A stretch of DNA of 64,000 nt from Chryseobacterium oncorhynchi (GTDB taxonomy: Bacteria > Bacteroidota > Bacteroidia > Flavobacteriales > Weeksellaceae), in contig NZ_PPEI02000002.1 of the NCBI RefSeq assembly GCF_002899895.1, positions 248,001-312,000 on the forward strand, given 5' to 3'. The stretch's first letter is position 1. Every line of letters starts with the position of its first letter. A model generated the notes under the pieces. That model did not search any database, was not told the origin of the DNA, and was given only the letters and a program-made list of their open reading frames with translations. Made by a program: the position numbers and the translations under genes. Shown in pieces: positions 50,768 to 60,064 of this stretch.

Positions 50768-52543
50768 TTATTTACTATTCTGTTTCAGAAGCTCAAATAC
50801 TTTTTTGAGATAAACATCCGTTTGGTCCAAAAATTCCTGATTAGTTTGTTGTATTTTGATATGGGGAACAATTCCCTGCCCTCTTTTCTGATCCGAAAGA
50901 TTTTGGGCATCCTGAATCACGTGGACAATGGAAAACCCAGTCTGAATACCCGTATTAGGAAGCTCATAAACCACCGGCAGATGTCCGTTATGTTCATAAT
51001 AACCGCCCACAGTCTCCTTACCGATTACAATGGCATTCGTATAGGATTTAATTAATGAAGCCAAATGAGAAGCTGCTGATGCTACGCGCTGGTCTACAAG
51101 CAGGTAAAGCTGCCCTTTAAATGTTCTTTCATTGGGTAAAATAAGAGGATTTTTGTCATCTGCCCAATAGTATTTCCCTTGGATCTGTTTTGGATAAAGC
51201 TGCTTCAGATAGGTGTTCAGCCCATTCTTATCCGTTACTCCATTGGAAAGGAAAAGCGGGGTAATAACCAGTTTTTCATCCATTGGAATCTCATTAAATT
51301 TAGTGTAAGCATAATGACTGTCACGGAAAGGTTGCTGTGTAAGATATGTAAAAACTTTCTCATAAAGTGCTCCTGTTCCACCTGTATTCCCTCTCAGATC
51401 GATGATTAAACTTCCTATCTTTTCCTGTTCAAGGGTATCCATCATTTGTTCAAGAAAAGTACTGAATTTTTTGTAAGCCGGATCTTCTTTACCGGTTGCA
51501 AAGTCAAAACCCCTTACTGATAAACGATAGATCCCCTTGCCCTCTTTCGTGAGATTATATTTTTCAGATAAGAGTTTTTTATCAAAAATTAATGAAAATC
51601 GGGACTCCTGAAGCTTTTTAAAGCTGTCTAGTGAAATTCCGGGCAAAGTGATCTTATGAATCTGATTATTCCACTGATAGCTGATCTCATAATTTTTGTG
51701 GGTGCCAAATTCTATATAAAACTTATCAAGCATTCCTCTTTCAAAGCCTGTAGTCTCTTTATAGGGCATAGAATAACCGTCAGAAAAATAATATTGCGAA
51801 AAGCGACTGATTATTTCCTTTGAGGAAATCCCGTTAATGGATAGAATTTCTGCACCAAGAGGAACAGCAATATCCTTGGAATCCTGTAACAATCGCCCAT
51901 CAATATTCTTAAGGGTAATGGGTAAATATTCTGGTTTTTGGGTTAGATAATAAGATGCATGGTTAGGAAGGTCTGTATAATTGTGACAGCTCCCCTCAAA
52001 CCCAGTAACTTTGGCTATTACTTTATAAAAATCAAAAATATTCTTACTGTTACCAGCCTCTTCCTCTGCCCTTTGATAAATACTGTCAATCTGCTGCTTG
52101 CTTCTATAAACATAAAGTCCTGAATTCGCTTGCTCCCGAATGGATCTGAAAGTATGGAGGTCTTCCACAAACTGAGCTGCAGTAAACCGGTTATTCAGTA
52201 TCGGCAGGTCTTTGGATTCTGTAATGGAAACTACAGCTGTTTTACTTTTTTCAACATAGGATTTTGCCCAGATTTTAAGTTGATATTTTTTGCTTTTTTC
52301 AGGGGCGAAGTAGAGTCGCTCAACACTCTTTATTCCTTTTGAATCATCCTGCTCCTTTATCTTTTTACCATCCATGAATAAGGCTATGCCTAAATTGGCA
52401 TTGTCAGACTGAACTGATATCCATGCAGGCTTACCCGATCGGGGAGAATATTCTAAGGTATCTCTTGGTTTTAATTCCAGATTTGTTTGTGCAGATAAGG
52501 AGTTTACCAACAGTAAAAAAGCAGCAATATAGGGCTTGATCAT
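50768..52543 (-). CDS. S41 family peptidase, secreted
   Basis: From ATG 52543 the product has 591 residues with signal peptide MIKPYIAAFLLLVNSLSAQ; the frame also opens at 52582 but the extra residues are unlikely. Residues 20-130 form an N-terminal domain. A PDZ-like part (about 220-260) has LGAEILSINGISS. The tail-specific protease core has SLIIDLRGNTGGTG and the catalytic serine in QRVASAASHLASLI, then GKETVGGYYEHNG. It probably cleaves C-terminal parts of periplasmic proteins. It is monocistronic. Confidence 0.88.
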   Translation of the reverse strand: MIKPYIAAFLLLVNSLSAQTNLELKPRDTLEYSPRSGKPAWISVQSDNANLGIALFMDGKKIKEQDDSKGIKSVERLYFAPEKSKKYQLKIWAKSYVEKSKTAVVSITESKDLPILNNRFTAAQFVEDLHTFRSIREQANSGLYVYRSKQQIDSIYQRAEEEAGNSKNIFDFYKVIAKVTGFEGSCHNYTDLPNHASYYLTQKPEYLPITLKNIDGRLLQDSKDIAVPLGAEILSINGISSKEIISRFSQYYFSDGYSMPYKETTGFERGMLDKFYIEFGTHKNYEISYQWNNQIHKITLPGISLDSFKKLQESRFSLIFDKKLLSEKYNLTKEGKGIYRLSVRGFDFATGKEDPAYKKFSTFLEQMMDTLEQEKIGSLIIDLRGNTGGTGALYEKVFTYLTQQPFRDSHYAYTKFNEIPMDEKLVITPLFLSNGVTDKNGLNTYLKQLYPKQIQGKYYWADDKNPLILPNERTFKGQLYLLVDQRVASAASHLASLIKSYTNAIVIGKETVGGYYEHNGHLPVVYELPNTGIQTGFSIVHVIQDAQNLSDQKRGQGIVPHIKIQQTNQEFLDQTDVYLKKVFELLKQNSK

Positions 52544-52621
52544 GATTATTTTTTGAAAAGCTAATATACAAATTAACCACAATCGGTTGTTATAATTCCA
52601 AAGTCACAGATTTTTAAAAGA

Positions 52622-53125
52622 CTATAATTTCACACTCATATTTTGAACTTCTTCTGCTGAAAAACCATAGATTTGAGGGGTTTTTACATCTAAAAGATTC
52701 AGATAAATATATAATTCTGCTCTGTGATGAATTTCGTGTTCAACCATTGCGCGAAGCCATTTCCATATTGAGATTTCATTATTGGCAGGAGTAAGGCATT
52801 TGCGGTTAAGATCTTCATCGGAAAATCCTTTTATGATTTCCAGTGTTTGCCTATGCATTTCATTGAAAAATTCTACAATATTTTCATACCCGTCCACCAG
52901 TTCTTTTCCACAGCCCGGATAGGCACTTTTTCTCCCGGAAATGGTTTCTCCATACATATATCTTTCAATGGTCGCAATATGTCGTATTTGGTCACCAATG
53001 GTAAATTTCCCGGGTTTATAAGTAAAGTCAATATGTTCAGGAGGAACGATCTCAATAATCCGATTGGTTCTTGCACGAATTTTCTCATAGTAATCTATGA
53101 ATGAATCTACAGACTTTATTTCCAT
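52622..53125 (-). CDS. DinB family protein
   Basis: The protein has 167 residues in a four-helix DinB fold. Candidate metal His positions are IGDQIRHIATIERYMYGE and EHEIHHRAELYIYLNLL. The spacing of the two His clusters fits the family. Relatives include bacillithiol S-transferase and other thiol-transferases; the specific reaction is unknown. It is divergent from a Crp/Fnr gene with 163 bp between. Confidence 0.88.
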   Translation of the reverse strand: MEIKSVDSFIDYYEKIRARTNRIIEIVPPEHIDFTYKPGKFTIGDQIRHIATIERYMYGETISGRKSAYPGCGKELVDGYENIVEFFNEMHRQTLEIIKGFSDEDLNRKCLTPANNEISIWKWLRAMVEHEIHHRAELYIYLNLLDVKTPQIYGFSAEEVQNMSVKL

Positions 53126-53288
53126 TTTATTTTTTTGATTAAATTAATACACTGAATTTCTGTATTGTGAATATAAGAAATCTTGAAAAAATTTCTTTAC
53201 AGTGTATTTATTTAAAAATATTCGACATTTTGTACTGCCCTCACAAAGAAAATTGACATCAATCTGCTAATTTTGCTTTGATAAAACA

Positions 53289-53864
53289 ATGTTTATCATG
53301 ACTGAACATATTGAGAAAATTAAGAACCTAAGTTTTCGTTTTGATAAGGAAACCATTGCAGCTCTTGAAAAAATTACAACCACGGAGCAATTTAAAAAAG
53401 GAAAAATAATATTACAGCAAGGTGATGTATGTAGAAAAAGCTATCTCATCATTAATGGTGTTGCCCGAAAATTCTTTTATTCGGATAAAAAGGAAATAAC
53501 CACTGAATTTTTCTTTAAGGATGATGTTGCAATTTCTTTTAAAAGTTATATCAATCAAAAACCAAGTAAAGAGATAATTGAATGTCTGACTGATATAACG
53601 GTAGAAACCGTAGATTATACTGCATTTGAAACCGCTAAAAAACAATTCCCTCTCCTGTTGGAATATGATGTTTTATTGACAGAACTCTATATTATTTGGC
53701 TGGAGGACCGCCTTTTTGATTTCCATACCCTAAGTGCTAAGGAACGATACGAAGCTCTATTGAAAAAATCTCCGGAATATTTTCACCATCTTAAACTGAC
53801 TCACATTGCATCTTATCTCGGAGTTTCTCTGGAAACATTGAGCAGAATAAGGTCTAAAATATAA
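53289..53864 (+). CDS. Crp/Fnr family transcriptional regulator
   Basis: The protein has 191 residues. A cyclic-nucleotide-binding-like barrel spans about 15-130, with GKIILQQGDVCRKSYLIING. The HTH is at the end: THIASYLGVSLETLSRIRSK. MTEH at codon 4 is an alternative start. A weak -7-like TAATTTTG lies at 53268-53275. The cNMP phosphate-binding cassette is degenerate, as in most Bacteroidota members, so the ligand is unknown. Confidence 0.9.
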   Translation: MFIMTEHIEKIKNLSFRFDKETIAALEKITTTEQFKKGKIILQQGDVCRKSYLIINGVARKFFYSDKKEITTEFFFKDDVAISFKSYINQKPSKEIIECLTDITVETVDYTAFETAKKQFPLLLEYDVLLTELYIIWLEDRLFDFHTLSAKERYEALLKKSPEYFHHLKLTHIASYLGVSLETLSRIRSKI

Positions 53865-53977
53865 AATTCTTCTTTTTTCCCGATTCTCACTCTGATCTGT
53901 TTTCATTTTACTTTTTGACTTTTGTCAAAGGAATGCCCAATCCTAATCTTGATTTTTGCTGCAAATTATTATTCAGC

Positions 53978-55057
53978 ATGAAAAAAAGAATTATAGGATT
54001 CGATCTGGCCCGGGCTTATGCTATTTTTGGGATGTTTATTGTCAACTTCAATATGGTTTTCGGCAATCATGATGACCGCTCATTTCTTGGAAAAATTCTG
54101 ATACTTTTCAGTGGGCATTCCAGTACGGTATTTGTCATCCTCGCAGGAATGGGTGTAGCCCTTATGACCAACCGAATTCAGGAGTACACTCATGAAGATA
54201 GAAAAAGGCTTCGAAACACAATACTTAAAAGAGCATTGTTTCTTTTTGTGTTCGGAATGTTGTTTTATTGCTGGTGGCCTGCTGATATCCTGCATCTTTA
54301 CGGAGGTTACATGAGCATTGGGGCATTACTTATATTTATGGACAAAAAATACTATCTGATCTCTGCAGCCATTGCTATTGTCATATTTCATCTGTTATTG
54401 CTCATCGTTCCTTTTGAAACCGGATGGAATTTCACCACTCTTCAATATTCTGATTTCTGGACGGTTTCTGGCTTTTTAAGAAATACGTTCTATAATGGCT
54501 GGAACCCTATATTTCCCTGGTTTGCCTATTTTGCTCTTGGACTTTACCTTGGAAGACTAGATTGGAGTTTGAAACAGACCCTGCAAAGGATATTTTGTAT
54601 AGGTTTAGGAATATATCTTCTGGTAGAAGGTTTCCGTTATGGCAGTACATTCTTTGTACTGAGTTCAGAAGTCCGAGAGTTCATCAATGCCGATTATATA
54701 CCTCCGGTATTGCCTTTCTTACTCAATACAATTGGTTTTGGGATGATGCTTATCACAGGTTTTATGTTTATCAGCCAATATATTTCTGAAAAAGATTGGG
54801 CTAAAGATCTGGCAAGAACCGGACAAATGACACTCACTCACTATGTTTCCCATCTCAGTATTGGACTTATTACATTTGCTTTATTGAAAGACAATGATTA
54901 TTCAGGGGTAATGCGCAATAACAGTTCTGTATCTCCTCTCTATGTTCTTTTGTATTCCGTAGTTTTCTTTATTCTAAGCCTTTATTTTAGTAAACTTTGG
55001 AGTAAAAAATATAAGCAGGGGCCGTTGGAAATGTTGATGAGAAAGATAACAGATTAA
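53978..55057 (+). CDS. DUF418/HGSNAT-like membrane protein
   Basis: From ATG 53978 the product has 359 residues (MKKRIIGFDLARAYAIFGMF). The frame also opens at 53915, but the leading residues do not fit. About 10 membrane helices follow. The start R-x-x-G-x-D-x-A-R-A and SGHSSTVFVILAGMGVAL are typical of the DUF418/heparan-acetyltransferase-like membrane group. Its role is unknown; some relatives move acyl groups. It follows the Crp/Fnr gene by 113 bp on the same strand. Confidence 0.8.
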   Translation: MKKRIIGFDLARAYAIFGMFIVNFNMVFGNHDDRSFLGKILILFSGHSSTVFVILAGMGVALMTNRIQEYTHEDRKRLRNTILKRALFLFVFGMLFYCWWPADILHLYGGYMSIGALLIFMDKKYYLISAAIAIVIFHLLLLIVPFETGWNFTTLQYSDFWTVSGFLRNTFYNGWNPIFPWFAYFALGLYLGRLDWSLKQTLQRIFCIGLGIYLLVEGFRYGSTFFVLSSEVREFINADYIPPVLPFLLNTIGFGMMLITGFMFISQYISEKDWAKDLARTGQMTLTHYVSHLSIGLITFALLKDNDYSGVMRNNSSVSPLYVLLYSVVFFILSLYFSKLWSKKYKQGPLEMLMRKITD

Positions 55058-55162
55058 TCCAAAATAATTATTAATAGCAACTATCAGATAAAGAATCGGC
55101 ACTTATTGTTTCGGTTCTTTTTGGTATAGTTGAGTAAAATAGATTACATGCCTCTTTTCTAC

Positions 55163-55723
55163 TCAGATCCACCCTATTTTTTTTCTCCAATTTGTATATT
55201 CTACATCTCTTATTTCTATTTCCGGAATATTTTCAGAATCAGGAATTCTCTCAATATCCTCTAAAGACAATGGTAGCAGGCCAACTTTTAGCCGCTTATT
55301 GTTTAAGTTCTCTTTATTTTCTACCGGATAAGGAATCTCATTTTCAATAAACTGAGTACCATATTTTTGTGGTTTGCCCTGAAACACCTGAATTCGATCA
55401 TACAAATACGCTCTGTTTTTCGGATTAATATCGTCAATATTTTCTTCCATCATTATATAGCAGTGCTTCATAAACTCTGGCTCCCCAATGGAATGCTGGA
55501 TAATGAGCCAGGCGGCATTACTTGCTTTTTCACCTACCCTGGAGATGGTAGGAAATCCGATTTCAGTCATGATCTCCCGAAGTCGTTTGGCATTGGCTTT
55601 ATGCACTTTCTCCATCTCGGGGTGATATCCTCCCGAAAGCTCTCCCGCTTCAGAAAGCTTCTCCCTTACTGACAAATCCAGCTCTGATAGTTCTATTATT
55701 TCCTTATCAAATGTATCGTTCAT
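55163..55723 (-). CDS. DUF6624 domain-containing protein
   Basis: The product has 186 residues. The DUF6624 pattern is seen as FPTISRVGEKASNAAWLIIQ, then HCYIMMEENIDDINPKNRAYLYDRI (in parts) and QKYGTQFI. There is no signal peptide. The function is unknown. It lies 18 bp downstream of the AAA ATPase, so the two are cotranscribed. Confidence 0.82.
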   Translation of the reverse strand: MNDTFDKEIIELSELDLSVREKLSEAGELSGGYHPEMEKVHKANAKRLREIMTEIGFPTISRVGEKASNAAWLIIQHSIGEPEFMKHCYIMMEENIDDINPKNRAYLYDRIQVFQGKPQKYGTQFIENEIPYPVENKENLNNKRLKVGLLPLSLEDIERIPDSENIPEIEIRDVEYTNWRKKIGWI

Positions 55724-55741
55724 TGCTTATCAAATGATGCT

Positions 55742-56317
55742 TCAATTTACAAAATTATTAATGGCCTCAATAATAAACTGAGCTCTTTCCGCTACGGCAA
55801 TCTTTGGAACTTCAATAATATTATAGTCATATTTACGATAGGTTTCTACCATACTATCAAAGGTTTGTACAGCCTTTTCCCATGTTTGTTTTCTCTCTAA
55901 ATCATTTTCGTAGATATCTTTCCAGGGGGGAAGAATAAAAACATTTTTGTTGTAAACCATTTTGTGGGCAATTGCTTCCATTTCTGCCGGAATGGGAATC
56001 TTTTCAAGTTTGAGATACCCCATCGTATCTAATATTCCACGATCAAAGAAAACAGGATTCAAGTCAGGGATTTCTATCATTTCCTGATAGTTTTTTACTG
56101 AAGCTTCAAACATCAGTTCAGCAAAAAGCCTTTTATTAGCCCAAGGCAACCCCTCACCATTTAAGTTAATTTGTTCTTTAATAATTCTTCGACCTTCTTC
56201 AGGCACTGTTGTAAATCCAATATTTTTTAATTCATTTAGAAGTGTGGTTTTTCCGGCTCCAGGCCCGCCAGTGATGATATAAAGTTTCTGGATATTGTTA
56301 TTATTTTTCAGCTTCAA
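55742..56317 (-). CDS. AAA family ATPase (AAA_28-like NTPase)
   Basis: The protein has 191 residues. The P-loop is ITGGPGAGKTTLL near residue 15. VPEEGRRIIKEQ and FFDRGILDTMGYL follow. This is the AAA_28 pattern of small P-loop kinases or NTPases. Some relatives act on nucleotides or RNA. The true substrate is unknown. It starts a two-gene operon with DUF6624. Confidence 0.83.
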   Translation of the reverse strand: MKLKNNNNIQKLYIITGGPGAGKTTLLNELKNIGFTTVPEEGRRIIKEQINLNGEGLPWANKRLFAELMFEASVKNYQEMIEIPDLNPVFFDRGILDTMGYLKLEKIPIPAEMEAIAHKMVYNKNVFILPPWKDIYENDLERKQTWEKAVQTFDSMVETYRKYDYNIIEVPKIAVAERAQFIIEAINNFVN

Positions 56318-56584
56318 ATATTTAAAGGTTAACTACTTAGAATAATCAGAAGCTGCTGTAGGATTATTTTAATTAAAAAAAGAGAAATCTACCGGAAGTA
56401 GGTGCAAGAAGATCTTTATGGATCGTAAAGAATGAAAAAACCTTTTATAGGTTAGAAAATTTGTAAAAAAAGAATAACTATGATTCTCCTTATCGAAAAG
56501 AAATCTGAATCAATCTTACATGAGAAAGCAGAATTCTTACCAGTAAAGATAATAATTTTTGGTAAAATGAACGAAAATGAGGGC

Positions 56585-56941
56585 CTATTTCTTTGGCGGA
56601 AAGGTAATTCCGGCATCCTGAATCAGATCATAGCCAAACGTCATGATGGTTTCAATGACGGGAATGGCTTTTTTTCCTTTCTCGGTCAAACTGTATTCTA
56701 CTTTTGGAGGAACTACAGGGAATACTTCACGATGGATCATTTCCTTGCTCTCCAGCTCTCTTAACTGGCTGGTTAACATCTTGTCTGTGATATGAGGAAT
56801 ATCTCTTTTCAGTTCACTAAAACGAAGTGGTTTTTCCTGTAATCTCCACAAAATAGGCATCTTCCAGGTTCCCCCTATATGACTTAGAGCAAATTCAATT
56901 GGAGTATAATACAATCTTTTGTCGTGGAAAAACTCAGGCAT
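56585..56941 (-). CDS. HxlR family winged-helix regulator
   Basis: The protein has 118 residues with one HxlR winged helix. Family marks are TPIEFALSHIGGTWKMPILW, LRFSELKRDIPHITDKMLTSQLRELE in parts, and REVFPVVPPKVEYSLTEKGK. A Cys near the N-terminus, often used for redox or formaldehyde sensing, is absent (SHIGG). It probably binds the repeated site just upstream and may repress itself. Confidence 0.9.
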   Translation of the reverse strand: MPEFFHDKRLYYTPIEFALSHIGGTWKMPILWRLQEKPLRFSELKRDIPHITDKMLTSQLRELESKEMIHREVFPVVPPKVEYSLTEKGKKAIPVIETIMTFGYDLIQDAGITFPPKK

Positions 56942-56969
56942 AATAATCGTTTTTTATAGTTATACTTTC

Positions 56970-57006
56970 CTAAAAGCAAGTATTGAACTAAAAAGTAAGT
57001 ATATGA
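56970..57006. promoter_or_regulatory. Tandem repeat operator upstream of hxlR-like gene
   Basis: Near-direct repeats CTAAAAGCAAGTATTGA (56970-56986) and CTAAAAAGTAAGTATATGA (56988-57006) lie about 30 bp before the gene start. Position and repeat form suit an HxlR dimer site. Confidence 0.5.
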
Positions 57007-57044
57007 CTTTTTGATAGTTCATTTTGCAAATTTGCACAAAAAAT

Positions 57045-57224
57045 TATGAAATCGAAGAGCAGTGATCGCCCCCAACATTGTCCGGAGGGATCCAGATTGC
57101 TCATTATGTTATTCTCAATATTGTCTGGCTAGGTATGATGATGACATTAACACAGCTTACCTTACTCATCAAAAAAATACCGGAAATAAGTCTTACTATT
57201 CGTCAAAGCACCTTTAAAACCTGA
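57045..57224 (+). pseudogene. Possible remnant of a membrane protein
   Basis: A short frame without a good start reads SGGIQIAHYVILNIVWLGMM and then LTQLTLLIKKIPEISL before TGA. It has one hydrophobic stretch. It overlaps the end of the ABC ATPase on the opposite strand by a few bases. It may be the tail of a decayed gene, or chance. Confidence 0.2.
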
Positions 57225-57849
57225 GTGTATTCAATTGGCTGAAGTCTTCTTTAGTGTATATTTTTTCAATACTCCCGTTTTGCAACAGTCCAATTTTATC
57301 ACAGGTATGGAAAAGGGTTTCAATGATATGAGAACTTATAATGACTACTTTATTTTCTGATTTTAATTGTCTGACAATATCATAAAGGATATGAACTCCC
57401 TCAAAGTCTACTCCATTGAATGGTTCATCAAGAATATTAATCGGTTTATTCAGCATTAGCATCCCGATAAGAGCCAGCTTTTTTTTCATTCCACTGGAAT
57501 AATATTGTACGTATTTTTTCAGTGGAAGATTGAATTTTGTAATCATTTCCTTTACTTCAGTTTCTTTTTTTGAGGAAAAATAAGACAGGTATTCTTCTCC
57601 TGTAATATAGGGATAGAAGTAGTTTTCAGTTTCCAGATAGGAGATCAGTTTCCGTTGTAAACGTTCATTTTTCCAAATAATATTTCCTGAAAATTTATTG
57701 TTTTGATATATTGATTCAAATAGTGTAGTCTTCCCTGCTCCATTTTTCCCAAGGATACCTAAAATACATCCTTCTTCTATGGATAAGTTCAGATCATTTA
57801 AAACTTTCTGATTTTTAAATTCAACGTTTACATTTTTAATCTCCAACAT
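57214..57849 (-). CDS. ABC transporter ATP-binding protein
   Basis: The protein has 211 residues. Walker A is GILGKNGAGKTTLF, the ABC signature is YYSSGMKKKLALIGML, and Walker B is INILDEPFNGVD. The H-loop is SSHIIE. It starts inside the end of the membrane-protein gene with a 14-bp overlap, so translation is coupled. Together they form an exporter-like pair; the substrate is unknown. Confidence 0.93.
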   Translation of the reverse strand: MLEIKNVNVEFKNQKVLNDLNLSIEEGCILGILGKNGAGKTTLFESIYQNNKFSGNIIWKNERLQRKLISYLETENYFYPYITGEEYLSYFSSKKETEVKEMITKFNLPLKKYVQYYSSGMKKKLALIGMLMLNKPINILDEPFNGVDFEGVHILYDIVRQLKSENKVVIISSHIIETLFHTCDKIGLLQNGSIEKIYTKEDFSQLNTLRF

Positions 57850-58747
57850 AGGTTTTGATATTTTTAGAAGCTTCTTTAATGTTTTTATTTAGTATAAATA
57901 CCGCCGGAATAATGGTCATACTACATAGGAAGTATTCAATATAAACTCCCATATTATAGTTGCTGCTTTTTTCCTTATGGTTATAATTTTTATATTTTCT
58001 GGTAAGTATCAACAGAAAGTAGAGGTTCATAAAAGCAAAGTAATACAAAATGTATATGCTTTCAGCAGGGTTCAAAAGCAAAAACGAACAGTATGTTGGC
58101 AAAAGCAAAATATTGAAAAACAGAGAATTCTTCCTTATTTTTTTTTGTATCGTATATTTTCTGAAGTACATTTCAAGCATTTCCTTGTTCTCATTCGGTT
58201 CATAAATATGGGAGATATAATCCAATATAACTGTTCCTACAATGATCAACGCTGCAGGATGATAGGATGAAAAAAGAACCAGTATACATCCGGGTATAGC
58301 CATCCAGCTATTTTTTCTGAGAAAACTCTTCCACTCAAACAGATCATCGGGAATAATGTTCCATTTTATAGTTACCACAGGTCTCATTCTGGGAGAAACA
58401 AAGGCCAATAAAAGGATCAAAATATAAAGTCCAAAGCCTATTTTTTCAACCTTATAATGGATGTTTCCAATCAATAACATACTATAGATAATTGCCGCTT
58501 CCAGTACAATGACCCATCGCCAGGTTTGCACAAAAACTTTCTTCAGAAAAGGAATATCTTTTCTTTCGCAATGAAACAGAAAAGTGAGTATAAAAAATAT
58601 GATGGGATAGTAATAATCTGCTGGTAATTTCACAGCAATTAAAACCCCGAAAACAATCAAAGCCGGAATACTTATTCGTGGGCTCAGGTTTAGCAATCTA
58701 AAACTCTGGCTGAACCTGAATTTAAAATGGTTTATTAGTTTTTCCAA
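57836..58747 (-). CDS. Predicted membrane partner of the ABC ATPase
   Basis: The protein has 303 residues with about eight hydrophobic segments, for example IPALIVFGVLIAVKLPADYY and LILLLAFVSPRMRPVV. It shows no recognised permease family signature. The 14-bp overlap with the ATPase gene downstream and the order (permease first) mark it as the transmembrane subunit. It lies 36 bp downstream of a membrane-anchored protein gene. Confidence 0.8.
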   Translation of the reverse strand: MEKLINHFKFRFSQSFRLLNLSPRISIPALIVFGVLIAVKLPADYYYPIIFFILTFLFHCERKDIPFLKKVFVQTWRWVIVLEAAIIYSMLLIGNIHYKVEKIGFGLYILILLLAFVSPRMRPVVTIKWNIIPDDLFEWKSFLRKNSWMAIPGCILVLFSSYHPAALIIVGTVILDYISHIYEPNENKEMLEMYFRKYTIQKKIRKNSLFFNILLLPTYCSFLLLNPAESIYILYYFAFMNLYFLLILTRKYKNYNHKEKSSNYNMGVYIEYFLCSMTIIPAVFILNKNIKEASKNIKTYVGD

Positions 58748-58783
58748 AGGTTTCTACAATATTCTTTTTTAAATAAATTGGTT

Positions 58784-59902
58784 CTATTGAATAGGTTTTA
58801 TGATATACAGTTTGTTCTGACTTGTTGTAAACAGCTGAAAATTGAGATCTTTATCTGCAAAATAGAAATAGGGTGAGTATTCTTTTTCAAGTTCTGCTTT
58901 CAGTTTTCTGATGTTTTCGCCTTTGGTTTGATAAAATTTTTCGGTCGTAAACCTTTCATCAAATGACATTTTTTCTTTAAACTTTAGTGTATCTCCTTTT
59001 ATCAGAAGCTGACAGTATAAATCTCCCTCCCATCTTTTTGAAGTGGATGGTATAGAACCTCCAGATGCACTGGAAGTAGACTTTATGAGCTCTCTTCTTT
59101 GGAAATAGACAGGGATGATATTCGGGAAACGATTGGGATCCAGCTCCTTTCTTTCTCCTCCAAAAGCATCTTTTCCAAAAAGATTGTTATTGTACCCAGG
59201 ATTTGCTCTGGAATAATATATTCCGTCAGAAAGCTTGGTATTGGTGAATAGTTGATACCATTTCCCATTCATATAATAAGTAATCTGCTCTTCTGAGCCT
59301 CCTTTACTTTCCCTCAAATAATCTTCTGCACTTTCCACTATTGTATGGTACAGATTCATTTGCTCTTCTCTGCTCCATTTCAGATCTTCATTCTGTACTA
59401 CCATTGGTTTACGAACGGTATCGCCATCCTTAATCCAGGTTTTGTAATATTTCTTATTATAATTCACTATAAAATCACCAAACAATAACTCACGCCAGTT
59501 AGCACGGGTACTTTTGTAGGTATAATGATCTTTAACATTGCCATTCTTATCCAGCTTATAAAAATGATAATCCTTATAGAAACGGGTACTACCCACCGCT
59601 CCGTCTTCTTCTATTTCTTTCTGATTTCTATCCTTTGGGATCTCGCTGGTTACCACCACCACCTCTCCGTCTGAACTTATAAAATGCTGTATAGGATCAA
59701 AGCTTTCCCACATTAGTTTTATTTCATGATGGCCGAATGAAATGGATTTAGAAGTGTTAATATCCTGATAGCCTTTATACTCTTCAGGCAGTTTGGAATT
59801 GTTCATTTTATTGATTAAATACACATCCAGCCCACCAAAATTGTAAAAGAAAATAACAGCTAACAGGAGAACGGCTCCTACAATAAGCAGTATTTTTTTC
59901 AT
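58784..59902 (-). CDS. Membrane-anchored periplasmic protein, unknown
   Basis: The product has 372 residues. The N-terminal hydrophobic segment (LLIVGAVLLLAVIFFYNFGG) is an anchor rather than a cleaved signal. The rest is soluble, beta-rich and aromatic, with YHFYKLDKNGNVKDHYTYKS and WYQLFTNTKLSDGIYYSRAN. A Ser-rich loop lies near residue 275. No family recognised. It is the first gene of an operon with the ABC pair and may aid substrate handling. Confidence 0.7.
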   Translation of the reverse strand: MKKILLIVGAVLLLAVIFFYNFGGLDVYLINKMNNSKLPEEYKGYQDINTSKSISFGHHEIKLMWESFDPIQHFISSDGEVVVVTSEIPKDRNQKEIEEDGAVGSTRFYKDYHFYKLDKNGNVKDHYTYKSTRANWRELLFGDFIVNYNKKYYKTWIKDGDTVRKPMVVQNEDLKWSREEQMNLYHTIVESAEDYLRESKGGSEEQITYYMNGKWYQLFTNTKLSDGIYYSRANPGYNNNLFGKDAFGGERKELDPNRFPNIIPVYFQRRELIKSTSSASGGSIPSTSKRWEGDLYCQLLIKGDTLKFKEKMSFDERFTTEKFYQTKGENIRKLKAELEKEYSPYFYFADKDLNFQLFTTSQNKLYIIKPIQ

Positions 59903-60006
59903 TTGAATTTTATGGTTTTAATTCTTTTTTTTAGTTTTTGAAATTACTTTCGGATAAAAATAACAAATTAATTATCCAACAATATCATCAAAAGGATAAA
60001 AATACT

Positions 60007-60031
60007 AAACCCTCGCTCTAGGCAAGGGTTT
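60007..60031 (-). terminator. Intrinsic terminator after putP
   Basis: AAACCCT (60007-60013) pairs with AGGGTTT (60025-60031). T-rich DNA follows on the minus strand. It lies about 35 bp after the putP stop. Confidence 0.65.
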
Positions 60032-60064
60032 AATGTTTATCGTGTATAGATTAAAATTGTATTA

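Noticed and set aside
53268-53275. TAATTTTG as a promoter for the Crp/Fnr gene
   Set aside because: The only nearby TTG is 12 bp away, outside the 17-23 bp range, so it was not listed as a promoter.
56480-56764. 94-aa plus-strand ORF overlapping the HxlR gene
   Set aside because: It is antisense to a clear HxlR coding sequence and resembles no family.
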